Source: Pascua guehoae (Eukaryota > Basidiomycota > Tremellomycetes > Trichosporonales > Trichosporonaceae). From it: a stretch of DNA of 46,537 nt. Within the stretch, counting starts at the first letter, position 1; each line of letters begins with the position of its first letter. Location of the stretch: positions 532,964 to 579,500 of the forward strand of contig BCJX01000019.1 in the NCBI GenBank assembly GCA_001600415.1. Direction: 5' to 3'. Positions 10,582-20,586 of the stretch are shown one piece after another. The translations under genes and the position numbers were made by a program. The notes beneath the pieces are model-generated. The model worked only from the letters and a program-made list of their open reading frames with translations, searched no databases and was not told where the DNA came from.

Positions 10582-10817
10582 ATGCTGTCCGTTACCGTTA
10601 CTACCGCTCTCCTCGCTGGTCTCGCGCAGGCCGTGAGTATCTAGTCCTCGTACTCGTCGTCAGGACTAACCGATAGGCCCAGCTCCACACGCGGCTGAAT
10701 GTACGGCAGTCCCTTGGAGCATTTGTTTTTGGAGCAGAGTTTTTCCTCCCATCACCTGGGTTCCTCTCTTTATGCAATCATGCCCTTGTAAATTCCCGCA
10801 GGGGACCCGTTTCCTAG
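10582..10817 (+). CDS. Possible small secreted protein (63 aa)
   Basis: An ATG at 10582 opens a clean signal peptide (MLSVTVTTALLAGLAQA). It is followed by a GTGAGT donor at 10633, a CTAAC branch site and an acceptor at 10676; the intron is 44 nt. The second exon (10677-10817) adds about 46 residues and stops with no recognisable domain. Signal peptide and intron are well formed, but the product is short and matches nothing I know. It may be a real small secreted protein or the surviving 5' end of a larger gene cut by rearrangement. Confidence 0.35.
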
Positions 10818-11107
10818 GAACAGTTTTCTCGTACCGATGAAATGTTGCCGAGCGCGCCAGTCGCTAGTCACACTTTCCATGGCGCATGGCTGGGTCACCC
10901 TTTTGTGAAGCGTCGCGCACGTGCATTTTCGAAGTGGAGTCTCCCAATGGTGCAACCAGCAATAAGGCGATGTTTTCGTCGTGATATGGCTATGCTGGCG
11001 TAGGAGGGATGCCCACCGGCCGTGGGCTTCGGTCGTTACCAGTTGCGCCCTCCGCGTGAAAAGTAGTTGATAAATGCATCTCTATACGCTACAAACCCCT
11101 TGTCCAT
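10818..11107. other. Short intergenic gap
   Basis: It lies between the possible small secreted gene and the stop of the GT18 gene. I see no further gene or element. Confidence 0.5.
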
Positions 11108-13091
11108 CTACGCCCATTCATGCTCGTCCATGGCCATCCACTCCTCGGCGTCGCCTGCGGCTACGCGCTCGCGCGCCGCCGCCTGCCAGTCGCGCTCGAC
11201 GAGCTCCTTTAGCCGTACAACCGTATTGTTCCGCAACATTGGTGGGGCTATCGTCAGCGATGATCTGGTCTGGGATCCTCGCCAAGTTTGGTCCCCCTAT
11301 CTGCTGCTGTGGGGCTTTGTCCGGCCCCCGTCCCCCGTCTCCCCTCCTCCCGCTTGTCCACACCGCACTCACGGATATATCTCTCGATAGGCGTCGCGAC
11401 TGCGCGCTGCAGTGCGGATTCCAGCGCATCGGCGTCGCCGGCACGCACGTGGTAGACGTATGGCTCTTGGACATACTTGAGCGCGTTTTGCTGCGCCATC
11501 CATTTGTCGCGGTCGTCGGGGGCGTCGGGATCCCAGTGCAGGACTGGGTTGATAAAGGGCACGCCGAGGCAGAGGGCATAGTATGCTGTGCTGTCAGGTT
11601 TGCAAAGGGAGGGGCGGCTCTGCGTGCAGCAGCCGCCGTATTAAACGCACGTGATGGGGACAATCGTGGGTTGCCGACGCCGAGCATGACTTTGGATTCC
11701 GAGAGGAGGGTATTCCACTCGTTCATTGGCTTTCGCCCCATTGACACGAGCCCCGGCTCGGGCATGACCTCGCCTTCCCTTCCGGCCGTTACAATAAGGC
11801 TAAACGCGTCACCATTCGGGAGCGGAGGCACGCTGTCGCGTGCGGGTACGAGGAGGCCGCTGAAAGCATTCTTTTCCTCGGTGAAGTAATCCGCCAGCTT
11901 GCCAAAGACAAAGGCATGGTGTCGCTTTTCACGAGTGGGCGCAGCACGACACACGGTCTCGATCGAGTAGCCTTTTTGTGTTAGTCACAGTAGTCGGATC
12001 CTGTCTAGGCCATACTCACCGAGGTACGTGTTGTTTCCGTCAGGCCTCGCCTGCACCTTGCCATAGTCTTCTGGAGAAAGCGTCCAATCGTGTCCCAAGG
12101 GCGAGATGCTGTCGTCCCAAAACCACCACCCAAACTGCTTCCACAGCGGGATGCCGTACGGGTACGACGGGCGCAGCGTGCACCCCCGCGGACTGCTTTG
12201 CCAGTCGCCGGGCACGTGAACTTTTTCCCAGCTCTCAAAGTCGGCATAGTTGTCGTCGTTTCGTTCGATACAGTGTGTAATCTGCTGCCCCTCCCACATT
12301 ACCATGGGTACCATGTCCCCGATCGCCTGGTACATGAACAAGGCGTCCATGTGGCCCCACGCCAGCAGCGTCGTATAGTTGAGCTCGCGTGCAGACTCGA
12401 AGATTGACATGGCCCAGATCTCCTCGCCACCGTTCGCGCCCGTTTTTGCGTCGCCTGGGGGTTAGGGGATCATCATCACAAGTAGGGTATGTCGCGCATG
12501 TGAGAGACCTCAAAGAGTATCGGTGTCCGCTTCCTTTAAACCCTAACACACGCTACACAACACACGCACCAAAGTGGTAACTCGCAAGGATGAGGACAGT
12601 GTCCTGTCCCCTGGAACAAGTGTCGGCCTCGAGACATGCGGCCAGCGAGTCGAGCGCTTCATAGTTGAGCTTGCGCGCTTTCGTTGACGGTACGTCGTCA
12701 CTAGGGTCAGAACGTGCCACCAAGCCTGCACTCACAGAGGGGCATACTCGATCTTGAGCTCGTCGTTGAGCTTGCGGACTCGTTGCGCACGCCGTTCGCG
12801 CAAGTCTGCCTGCTCGGCGGCGTCGGCTGCGAGCCACTCGTTTGCCGCATCGTCCCGTGAGGATGGTCGTGTGCTGGCAACGTACCAGGCCACGGCACTT
12901 GCCACGACCAGCGCAACGAGTACCAGGAATCGCCCGCGTGGGCTGTCGTCAGTGAAACGCTCGTACCTGCGTCCAACGACACGGGCTGGTAACGTAGGGG
13001 GGAGGACGAGTGGCCGAGGGCAAGGGACGACTCACCGTCTAGGCTGGAGGGCTGGCTCGAGCAGCTCGTACTCCCACTCTCGCGACCTCAT
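11108..13091 (-). CDS. GT18-family (MGAT5-like) glycosyltransferase, type II membrane protein
   Basis: Seven exons (13091-13036, 12966-12736, 12700-12570, 12454-12020, 11971-11651, 11585-11373, 11247-11108) join in frame to 508 residues; introns are 69, 35, 115, 48, 65, 125 nt. The short cytosolic tail, one membrane segment at about 32-50 and a charged stem give the Golgi type II layout. The lumenal domain has GT18-like features: a VLILASYHFG start, the WKQFGWWFWDDSISPLG block, WTLSPEDYG, and the region FVFGKLADYF ... VMLGVGNPRLSPSPYYALCL ... GVPFINPVLHWDP, close to the donor-binding region of fungal alpha-1,6-mannosylglycoprotein 6-beta-N-acetylglucosaminyltransferases. The expected reaction is addition of GlcNAc to an N-glycan arm; acceptor and linkage are inferred from the family only. 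The 35-nt intron is near the lower limit. Confidence 0.85.
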
Positions 13092-16000
13092 GATATGTTG
13101 GGTACGAACATGAGGATGTCTACGAGCGGCGACTTTTAGGTACGTGGGTGCATCCCAAAGGGCTGTTGTGGGGTCAAGGGGGGAACGTGCGACCTGGCGA
13201 CCATTTGTGACCAAACGGTCGCGAGGGCAAGCAAGCGCAAGGCCTTGGCATGTGGTGAGGATAAATCAGTACAGCAATCAGCCTTGGTCCAGGGAAACGT
13301 AGGCTGTTACCCCAGGGTTCAAACTTGGGGTGTGGGTGTGGCTGCGGTTTGAGACTGTCGTGTTCGTCACAGGTTGCACCCAGGTACAGCCCGTAAAAGA
13401 GGGTTGAAAATGCGGAAGGATGGCGGGGAGACGTTATCAGGCACGTGTCCATGCCAGTGCCTATCTCCATTCCCAGGGGATGTCCACCTGCCTCTCTCAC
13501 GCGTTTGGCGGAAGCCGCCGCCTGCGTGCGCCTGATTGTACGTATAGGCCTCCCGAAAGACAAAACCATCGTGGTACTGTGGGTGGGCAATGACTGCGGT
13601 CCTCACGCAGCACCGTGACGACACCGCTGCACGGGTTTCTGCATAACATGTGGTGCACACGTTTGCACAGTGGCACTTTACATGCTTACATCCGCTGGCC
13701 GCTGGCACGACAAACGGTGGATGGCGCCTCGCGCAAGGTACACCTGTGCCTTACACACGCCGCCACTGCTCGGTTCTCCGTGTCGTGTCCACGCAACCAC
13801 ATCCAACAAGGATGCCACCCCCCCACCGCACTCCCCCTTCCGGGGTAGTGGAACGCGGCCCTTTAAACCAGTATAGCACAAGGTGGATTGACAGATATGG
13901 GTGAGCGCCACCCCTATGGCATGGTATCGGCGGCGACGTGGGGAACTCTAGTGCATGGGCTGTGCTCGCCCGTGTAGGTGGCATACTCACTGCTGCGCGT
14001 GCCTTGTACTCCATGTCCGCACTGCTTTGGGTGCAGAAGGACCTGTTTGTGCATGTAACAGTCGCTTACACTCACAAGTCACTGCTGCACTGCTGTTCGG
14101 CTGGGCTGGTGGCGTCCTGTAGGTTGGGGTCTGTGAGGTAGGGGTGGGACACCATCCTTTGCCGTGTGCAAGGTACCGTAGCGGCCGAGTCTGCCGAGAA
14201 GAATCAGAAGATTCGTAGGACTTGACCACAGGCTATTTGGCCGATATTCTGTGACAGCCAGACCTGTCCTCTGGTGGTCTCCGACAAACCGTTTCGCCGC
14301 GGTACGGCGCACGTTGTACAGCACCCCCAGCGCTACCCCCGAAGGAGAGCACGCAACTACTCTCCAGAACTCTTGCTCTGCTGTTCGTGACGACGGATGG
14401 CAGGCGTCGTCTCAGTGGGCGCCATGATAAACACGTGGCCGTGGCCCACGGCCGCAGAACCAACCTGCGCCTCCATTAGTGCCCCGCCGCCCCCGCACGC
14501 TTTGCTCGTTGATGGGAATATGGGGCACGTCACCAACCCTGTGGCTGGGAATGCGTGCACTGCGTGGCGCGAAGAGTGGAACACGCGGTGTACCTTTTTT
14601 AATAACCGCACACGTCCCCGCAGAGTGCCCTCATTGAGCATGACAGTTCCCTCGAGCACGAGCATCTCCACTCAGGCAACTGACGAGTCTGCCGCCATGC
14701 GAAGTATGGCAAAACTACGGGGAAATTGTGAAGAGCCCAGACTCCTTCGGAATCTACTGCTATCAGCCAGCAACATGGCCAGGGTGTTGACCTCAGATCG
14801 CTGGCCCTTGCGGAGCATGGACGACGAGGGTCGGTTAGGCAACTGATGGGATGACGACGGCCGAGTTCCAGCTCCCGAATACGCAAAGCCCTACCGGCAG
14901 GTGGTGTTCGTGGCGTCGGCTCTTCGGCTCCTGGGCATGCAGAAAGGGGTGCTTCTGTGGGTACGGACGTGGCAAGTATGGGTGTGCAGGCGAGCCTGGC
15001 GCAGGGGTTCCGAGGTACAGCGGGAGCGACTCGCTCGCGGAATGCAATGAGAGGGGCAAGTGCTGCCAACCATTATAAGCCTGGCCGACTGGATGATAGG
15101 CGTCGCTCTGGACGAGGGGGAGATACTGCCCTGTTCTGGGGGCCGAGTATGATGTTTGGCTTCTTCGCCTAGCGGCGGGGCAGCAGTAAAGTTGAGATGC
15201 AATGTGAGATGGTTGGCTCCCTCGAAGTTGTTAGTGAAGCAAGTTGCCGCCTTTGACACGTCGTAGACCCTGGCGACACCGAAGTGGGCCAGGAAAGAGT
15301 AATCATACCACGCTCCAAGCCTCATGGAGTGTTGGGCAAGGAACGTGCACATACTGTACCATAGCATTATCGGCGGACCCGAGCAACATGGTATTGGCGC
15401 GTAGTCTCCAATTGATCATACCACCACTCGCGTCTCGATTCCCCTAGTATAGTCCAGTCCCCCCGCCTCTTTCCCTTACCTCCATCCCAACGCTCGCACT
15501 CATTTTTTGTAAGAGAGGCGGGTAGGCCAAATTTGCGAGCATGTAGCCTCTCACGACCGTAATGTTGGCACCTGGACCAAGGATGATTAGGAGGCTCTGT
15601 GAGAACAAGTCGGCACTGACTCTTGTGAGAATGTTGGAGGGAAAGCATCGCTGTGTGTAAGCAGCAACAACAAACTGGGCATACCCGACGACAACGTAGA
15701 GGTATGTACATCAAACCTCCCCAGGCCTTAAGCGCATACAGGGGATGGCGGAGGCCATACCTCCTCGTGTACCTCATGTACCTCATGGACCCCATCCTTC
15801 GGGGGAGTGCGAGGGTATTGGGAGAGATGGTTAGACGAGGTCAGCGCTGGGACGTCTGCCCAGCCATGTGGCCGTGGAATTTGATGGGGGAAGACACCTC
15901 ACCCGTGCGGTAGCCCCCCCAAGGCGCTCAGGCAATCACTGCTCCAGCTTCCGAGATGGGTGTCTGCTGAACCATTGTCAGTGCTATTCTGTAGTCAAGA

Positions 16001-16387
16001 GCATCAACCCGTGAACTGCCCACAGCCGCTAACTCGTGCAACATCGCCGTTGTCGATGAATGAATGAAGTGAATGCATGGAACTCGGAATTACGGGGCAG
16101 CATACAAAGGCAGCATGTTGTTACGTAATTGTGAACCGGAGAGACAGGGGCGCTGGCATAAATGGTGGTGTCAAAACGAGCTAAAGGTACTAACTACTTG
16201 TTGCCAAGTCACCTAGAGCACGACCCCCGTCATGCGTCCGACCACTCACATAGATAACACCACAACGACCCCATTGTTACCTTCCACGTCTACTTCTAAC
16301 GCCTCTAATCTGGTCAGAACGCAAGGACAACCCATTCCAGCTCATTATTGCACCGACAAACGCCCCCCCTCGACCCAACAGAGCAAC
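13092..16387. other. Gene-poor region, only fragments of coding-like sequence
   Basis: No complete gene could be built in 3.3 kb. On the minus strand 14671-14357 holds a 100-codon open frame (beginning METLVLE-like, GTVMLNEGTL) with a possible GTACAC...CCACAG intron. The minus stretch 15367-15160 holds about 65 coding-like codons beginning MLWYSMCTFL. The stretch 15707-15480 is described separately. None has a safe start or a complete splice chain. GC content and codon flavour resemble the genes nearby. Confidence 0.4.
15480..15707 (-). pseudogene. Hydrophobic coding fragment, possibly RTA1-like
   Basis: A 76-codon open stretch with no start: a TGA lies just upstream and a GTAAGG donor follows at 15479. 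It reads like a membrane protein: YLYVVVGYAQFVVAAY, then FSQSLLIILGPGANITVV. The QSLLIILGP segment recalls the QSLLILLAP core of fungal RTA1-type lipid-translocating exporters, but the usual flanking motifs are not found and I could not join the next exon in frame. It is best read as a remnant of a multi-TM protein; the family assignment is weak. Confidence 0.25.
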
Positions 16388-17906
16388 ATGTTTGAAAAGA
16401 GCGACGCCCAGTCCAGCTCCTCAGCCCCTAGTGCTGGTCAGAGCAATGGCGGCCTGACATATAACCCAGGACTCACATGCCAGCATGTGAGTATAGCCGG
16501 GTGGCGACAGACGCTGACCCGCAGGGCCTAAATCCTGGCCAGCTGCTGACGGTGTCGGGTGTACGCGATGCACTCAAAGACAAGCGCGCACGGCGGGATG
16601 CCGAGTAGGTGTCAGACCATGCTCCACAACCTACTGCCCGCCCAATTGCTCACGCCAAAAGGTATACCATGGCCGTCCTTGGTGCATACGTATCGTCGGC
16701 AATCGATCACTACCGCCAGGCAGAGACTGACGACGTGACGCGCAACGCCAATGCCATCTCTGATCGTGACCTCTATGCGCGCGCCATGGCCAACATGCAC
16801 CTGCTCAACCTCTGCACAGCGCTGCGACTCGAGGGTGTCATCGTTGTCGGCCAGGATGTGGCCGCCGACGCTGTTGCCGCGTATTACAAGCTCCCAGATG
16901 TTGCCACTACGCGTGCGATTGTTTGGCCCCCAGAGCTTGCAGACAAGTACATCGCCATCAGGACAACAACCTTTGACGATTCTGCTAGCTCGAAGAAACG
17001 CACAGCTCCAAAGGACCTCGACGAGGCTATACTCGTCGTGCCCCCTCCGGAGCCAGACGTGTCGGAGTTTGTGAGTAATGAAGGTGGCGGGGTGTGCGAG
17101 GACGACCGTTATCCGGTTCAGACATTTCCCAAACCTATGGTTATCGTTCAAGACGGCGCTACCTGCAAAGGCGGCGCTACCTATGGGCATCGTTTACAAG
17201 GGGAAGAATGCAGGTGGCCCCTTCGGGGGGAACGGTGCGCTGGGGTTACCAGTGATATCACGGCTACGAGGAGCTGTCGAGGACCTCGAACGCTGACGAC
17301 TAGGGACTCAAACCGTCAAAGCTAGGCTCACAGTCAAAGGTGCTTGACGCGCTCAAGGACAAGCGTGCATACAGTGATCCAAGGTGGGTGTCCGCGATAT
17401 ACAGTCCACCATGACCGTTACCATTGGGACCGAAGCTTCAGCGCCTCGCCGCCGCTCACATCCTCCCTCTCGCAACCCAGCCTTAGCCGCCTATGGGTAT
17501 CGTTTACAACGAGAGGGCCGCGCTCCCCTTCGGGGGGAGTAGCACGGCCCATTCCTCCATTCCGCCTCTCTGTTCAACAAACTTGGTCCCCACTGACATC
17601 AGCTACACCAAAGCCGTCCTGTCGACGTACGTGGCCCACAAACTCTCCGCTGGCCACGGCTCCCTTGCCACCCCCCTCGCTCGCACCAAGCTCAGCGCCA
17701 TCTATGCCGCCCTCGTCAAGGCCCGACTGGCGTCGAACGTGTATGGAATCAAGGATGTCATCGAGGCGGTCTCAGAGCGATACGGCCTGCCTAATCAACA
17801 ACGTGCCGCGGGCATCGTTATGGCCGCCAACCATGCCGATCAGGCGTACAAGGACAACAGGGCGGGTAATGACAAAGGGAACAAGTTGGTTGGAATGTTG
17901 GTATGA
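16388..17906 (+). CDS. Two-module protein of unknown function made by exon-pair duplication
   Basis: Exons 16388-16486, 16525-16604, 16662-17070, 17304-17383 and 17603-17906 give 323 residues. Exons 2 and 4 are both exactly 80 nt with the same phases and encode related peptides (GLNPGQL... DALKDKRARRD and GLKPSKL... DALKDKRAYSD). Exons 3 and 5 then restart alike (YTMAVLGAYV and YTKAVLSTYV) and share a later pattern L...A...GI/GV...Y-x-LP. So the protein is two tandem modules of about 110-160 residues after a Ser-rich N-terminal 33 residues. No known domain, signal peptide or membrane segment is seen. Introns are 38, 57, 233 and 219 nt; the two long ones carry a shared short element (see repeats). 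Start chosen at the first ATG of the open first exon. Confidence 0.6.
17134..17232 (+). repeat. Intronic repeat element, copy 1 plus a partial copy (intron 3)
   Basis: CCTATGGGCATCGTTTACAA starts at 17180 and, after a variable 18-nt stretch, is followed by CCCCTTCGGGGGGA, a C-stem/TTCG-tetraloop/G-stem hairpin, ending near 17231. A partial copy of its head (CCTATGGTTATCGTT) lies at 17134. GGCGCTACC occurs twice between them. A second full copy lies in intron 4. Confidence 0.6.
17490..17538 (+). repeat. Intronic repeat element, copy 2 (intron 4)
   Basis: CCTATGGGTATCGTTTACAA is followed after 15 nt by CCCCTTCGGGGGGA, matching copy 1 over head and hairpin, with a different centre whose length differs by 3 nt. 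In both copies the ATG-containing frame reads MGIVY ... PFGG. The homologous intron 2 (57 nt) lacks it. Confidence 0.6.
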
Positions 17907-18742
17907 GTGCGCATGAGTTCCCAAAGAGCGGAGCATCAGGGAACGGAGGATTATCACGGCAGGCCAGACAATGTGGGCCTCGTAGCAGAACCTGTAGGCA
18001 CGTCTTTCTTTCCCGGAAGAGAGGCTCTTTTGTAAGGGCACGCGCCCGCTGCGGGGAGCGTGGGGGACTAGCTAATGCAGCACACATGGCCCGAATGCGG
18101 TTGGAGACCTAGACCGCATTGAGGCGTTGTGGTGCAGAGGTGCAGTAGCAGCAATGCGGCACGTGTAGGGCATAGCTCGCGGCTAGTGTGGCTATGTGTA
18201 GCGTGACTAACTTGTTCCGTGGTTATATGACTTGCGCGTCGCTGAATGACACGCTGCTATGTGGCCCATGTCTTTTCTGGTGGATCGTACACGGGTGCGT
18301 GCATTCGTGAGGACATGATTGACAAGAGACAATAACAAATTGAACACACTCACTATCAGAGCCTCTGTTTTCACACAAGAGAGTCTGCGACCTCAAACCA
18401 CGCCTGACATATTTTCCACATGTACGCCAAGAACTAAATCCTCCTCGCACACAGTTGCCGCCCACACACGCGCCCGAGATCCGGTTCGACTATAGCGTCA
18501 AAGATGCCTCAGTGCCCAACGACCTCCTCGCCATCAGCTTCGGCAACCACCTCGGCGACGAATACGGCAGCCATGGCTTTGAATCCAAGCCCCATCACAA
18601 TGCAGCCGAGCCCCCACCCAACAACTATGACGGCACCTGTCGTACTGCTCGCAGAAGCTCTTGAAGCGCGCACCGGGGATACTGAAGGGGTTACAGGTTC
18701 AGTGACAGGTAGTCGAGAATTCATTCTCCATGAGTGCTACTG
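17907..18742. other. Short intergenic region
   Basis: It lies between the two-module gene and the convergent GST gene. It contains the low-confidence two-exon model at 18269-18664 and a second open Ser/Thr-rich frame from 18504 to 18746 in another phase that overlaps the GST stop. No other element is seen. Confidence 0.4.
18269..18664 (+). CDS. Possible small two-exon gene, unknown function
   Basis: ATG at 18269, nine codons (MSFLVDRTR), a GTGCGT donor, an acceptor CACACAG just before about 18456, then 69 codons to the stop at 18662. The second exon has a coding-like mixed composition (APEIRFDYSVKDASVPNDLL) and joins in phase 0. The first exon is tiny and speculative. No family is recognised. 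Confidence 0.25.
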
Positions 18743-19731
18743 CTAGAGCTTGGCCCGAGGCTTCTGCTCCTTTTCGGCGGCGGCTACGCGTTGCTGGGCT
18801 CGATTCCAGGCCGGCCGCTGCCGCATTCGGGCAATCCATGCCTTGGTTGCCGGGCCCAGTTTGAACGAGTTCTGCTCATCGATCATTGAGAGGGACCAAC
18901 CCAGCATGAACTGAAGTCAGCGGGGATGATGATGCCAGACACCTCCTATCATTTCTCCTGGAGCATTCAATCGCCGTGATGCTGTGCTCGCACAAGATAC
19001 CTACATCACCCTCGCCGAGCTGGTCGTTGCCCGAAAAGTTGGGATTGTTGGCCAGGAACCTTTCAATGTGCGCCAGTCCAGGCTCCACGCCGCTGCGGAC
19101 ATAGGTGCGCACGAATCGTTCAAGCTTTTTGATACCCTTCTTCTCATCGTCGTTTGCCTTGTTCGAAACAGTTGCGGTCCCGAGCTGGGCGACGCGGCCA
19201 GCCTGGATGAGGTTGAGAAGGGATCCCTCGGCAAAGTGCGACCAGAAGACGGAGTCTTCAGAAGCTTCTCGTTCCATTCCCGAGGTCTCGGATCCATACC
19301 GACGCAAGAGCGTGTGCACGATCGCGCCCGACTCGGTGAACAGTTTGCCGCCAATGGTGATGCACGGCGCTTTGCCGAGGGGGTTCACGGCATGGAGGCT
19401 GGCTGGTGCCAAGCCTGAAAGTTCACGGTAGTGAACGCGGATCTCATATGGGACTCCCAGTTCCTGCGGTCAGTGGAAACGGCGGGCTTGGGAGGGTGAT
19501 GAATAATGAATGTTTAGATAAGATAGAGTGGGCACCGGATCGCAGCCAGAGACTTGAATGGTGCTCGAGCCAGACGTTCGCCGACACTCGTACCCCAGCG
19601 TGAAACGGTGGTTGCTGCCTTTAACAACATGGGCCGATGTTTCAACAACATGCTCCAGAAGGACTCACTTCAAGGAGCCAAGGGATCCGTTCAGAACGCG
19701 ACTGGACCAGATGGTGCAGGACGATGGCCAT
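18743..19731 (-). CDS. Glutathione S-transferase, Gtt1-like
   Basis: Conjugates glutathione to electrophiles or reduces peroxides. Exons 19731-19669, 19463-19005 and 18910-18743 (introns 205 and 94 nt, phase 0) give 229 residues. The first exon is only 63 nt and encodes MAIVLHHLVQSRSERIPWLL, the start of the thioredoxin-like G-site fold. Exon 2 continues ELGVPYEIRVHYRE, then NPLGKAPCI with the cis-Pro region and the glutathione-binding ESGAIVHTLL. The C-terminal helical domain ends in GDFMLGWSLS, joined across intron 2 exactly where GSTs have their conserved Asp N-cap, and a basic tail. Yeast Gtt1 is ER-associated; no membrane anchor is seen here. One oddity: Pro replaces the usual Leu in the ERIPWLLE helix. 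A C-rich run lies just upstream of the start on the minus strand. Confidence 0.88.
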
Positions 19732-20025
19732 GACTGAATATGGGGGGAGGACCGGGGGGGGGGAATGTCGGTCCTGACAAGGAACTTGCAACGATTAAAG
19801 GTGGTGGGGATCGTGGGGAGGCGTCCAGTGCTGACAAAGTCTATGTGGATGACGCAGGGGGTTGGTCAGCCAACCTAGTTGTTGTTGGGTACCGAGCCGA
19901 GTTGTGGGTCTGACACGGGTAACCGAATGCCGGAGAGCCAGGTCCGCCGGCATCGGGCAGGGAGGCCCTGAGTCCAAACCCGTCACCACAGGAGTGGTTT
20001 GAGTGCAATGATCTAAAACCCAGGT

Positions 20026-20122
20026 GGCGTTGTGGCGGAGTGGTTAACGCGGTTGACTAGAACCGAGTCGTTCTACATATCAACTTCCTTCGGGAGCGCA
20101 TGTTCGAATCATGTCAACGTCG
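20026..20122 (+). tRNA. tRNA-Ser (AGA) with a 16-nt intron
   Basis: The acceptor GGCGTTG pairs with CAACGTC, discriminator G. The D-stem is GCG/CGC and the anticodon stem GTTGA/TCAAC with loop CTAGAA; a 16-nt intron follows position 37. The long variable arm TCC-TTCG-GGA is the class II sign of tRNA-Ser, and the T-arm is GCATG-TTCGAAT-CATGT. It is the left end of the tRNA cluster. Confidence 0.88.
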
Positions 20123-20586
20123 TTGTACTTTTTGAATTGTGTTTATTGTGACACTTGGGGTTGGAGAGGAGAGCAAGGCGGTGCACAGGCACGAGGAACA
20201 GCAGCGAGTGCCCAGAAAGGATGAGACGGGCCAAGGTGCACGCTCGTCCGTGGTGTCATCAGGAGGCACGTGCGTGGGGTGCAAAGCGGTGGGTCGCAGG
20301 CTATCAGCACCACAGGCCACAGGGTCTAAAAGGCAGAACTGTGCGCCTGCGTAGAATGGATGCAGTTCGGCAAGGCTACGAAAGACGAGAAGACGATAAT
20401 GAATGTTTGTGTTGATTGTTGACTGGGCACTGGTTGATAGTAGTCACGTGTTGAATCCAGTCAACCCCACTAACGTCATTGTTATCACCGTCACCACCAT
20501 CGCTGCTGCTGCTGTTGTTGCGGTTATTGTTGTTTTTTTTTGCAACCTTCTTCCACGGCCCGACAGCTGCTCACTGGCAACCACCA
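20123..20586. other. Intergenic gap
   Basis: It lies between tRNA-Ser and the orphan gene at 20587. A run of GCT repeats and a T-rich stretch at 20505-20542 are the only notable features; I see no gene. Confidence 0.4.
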
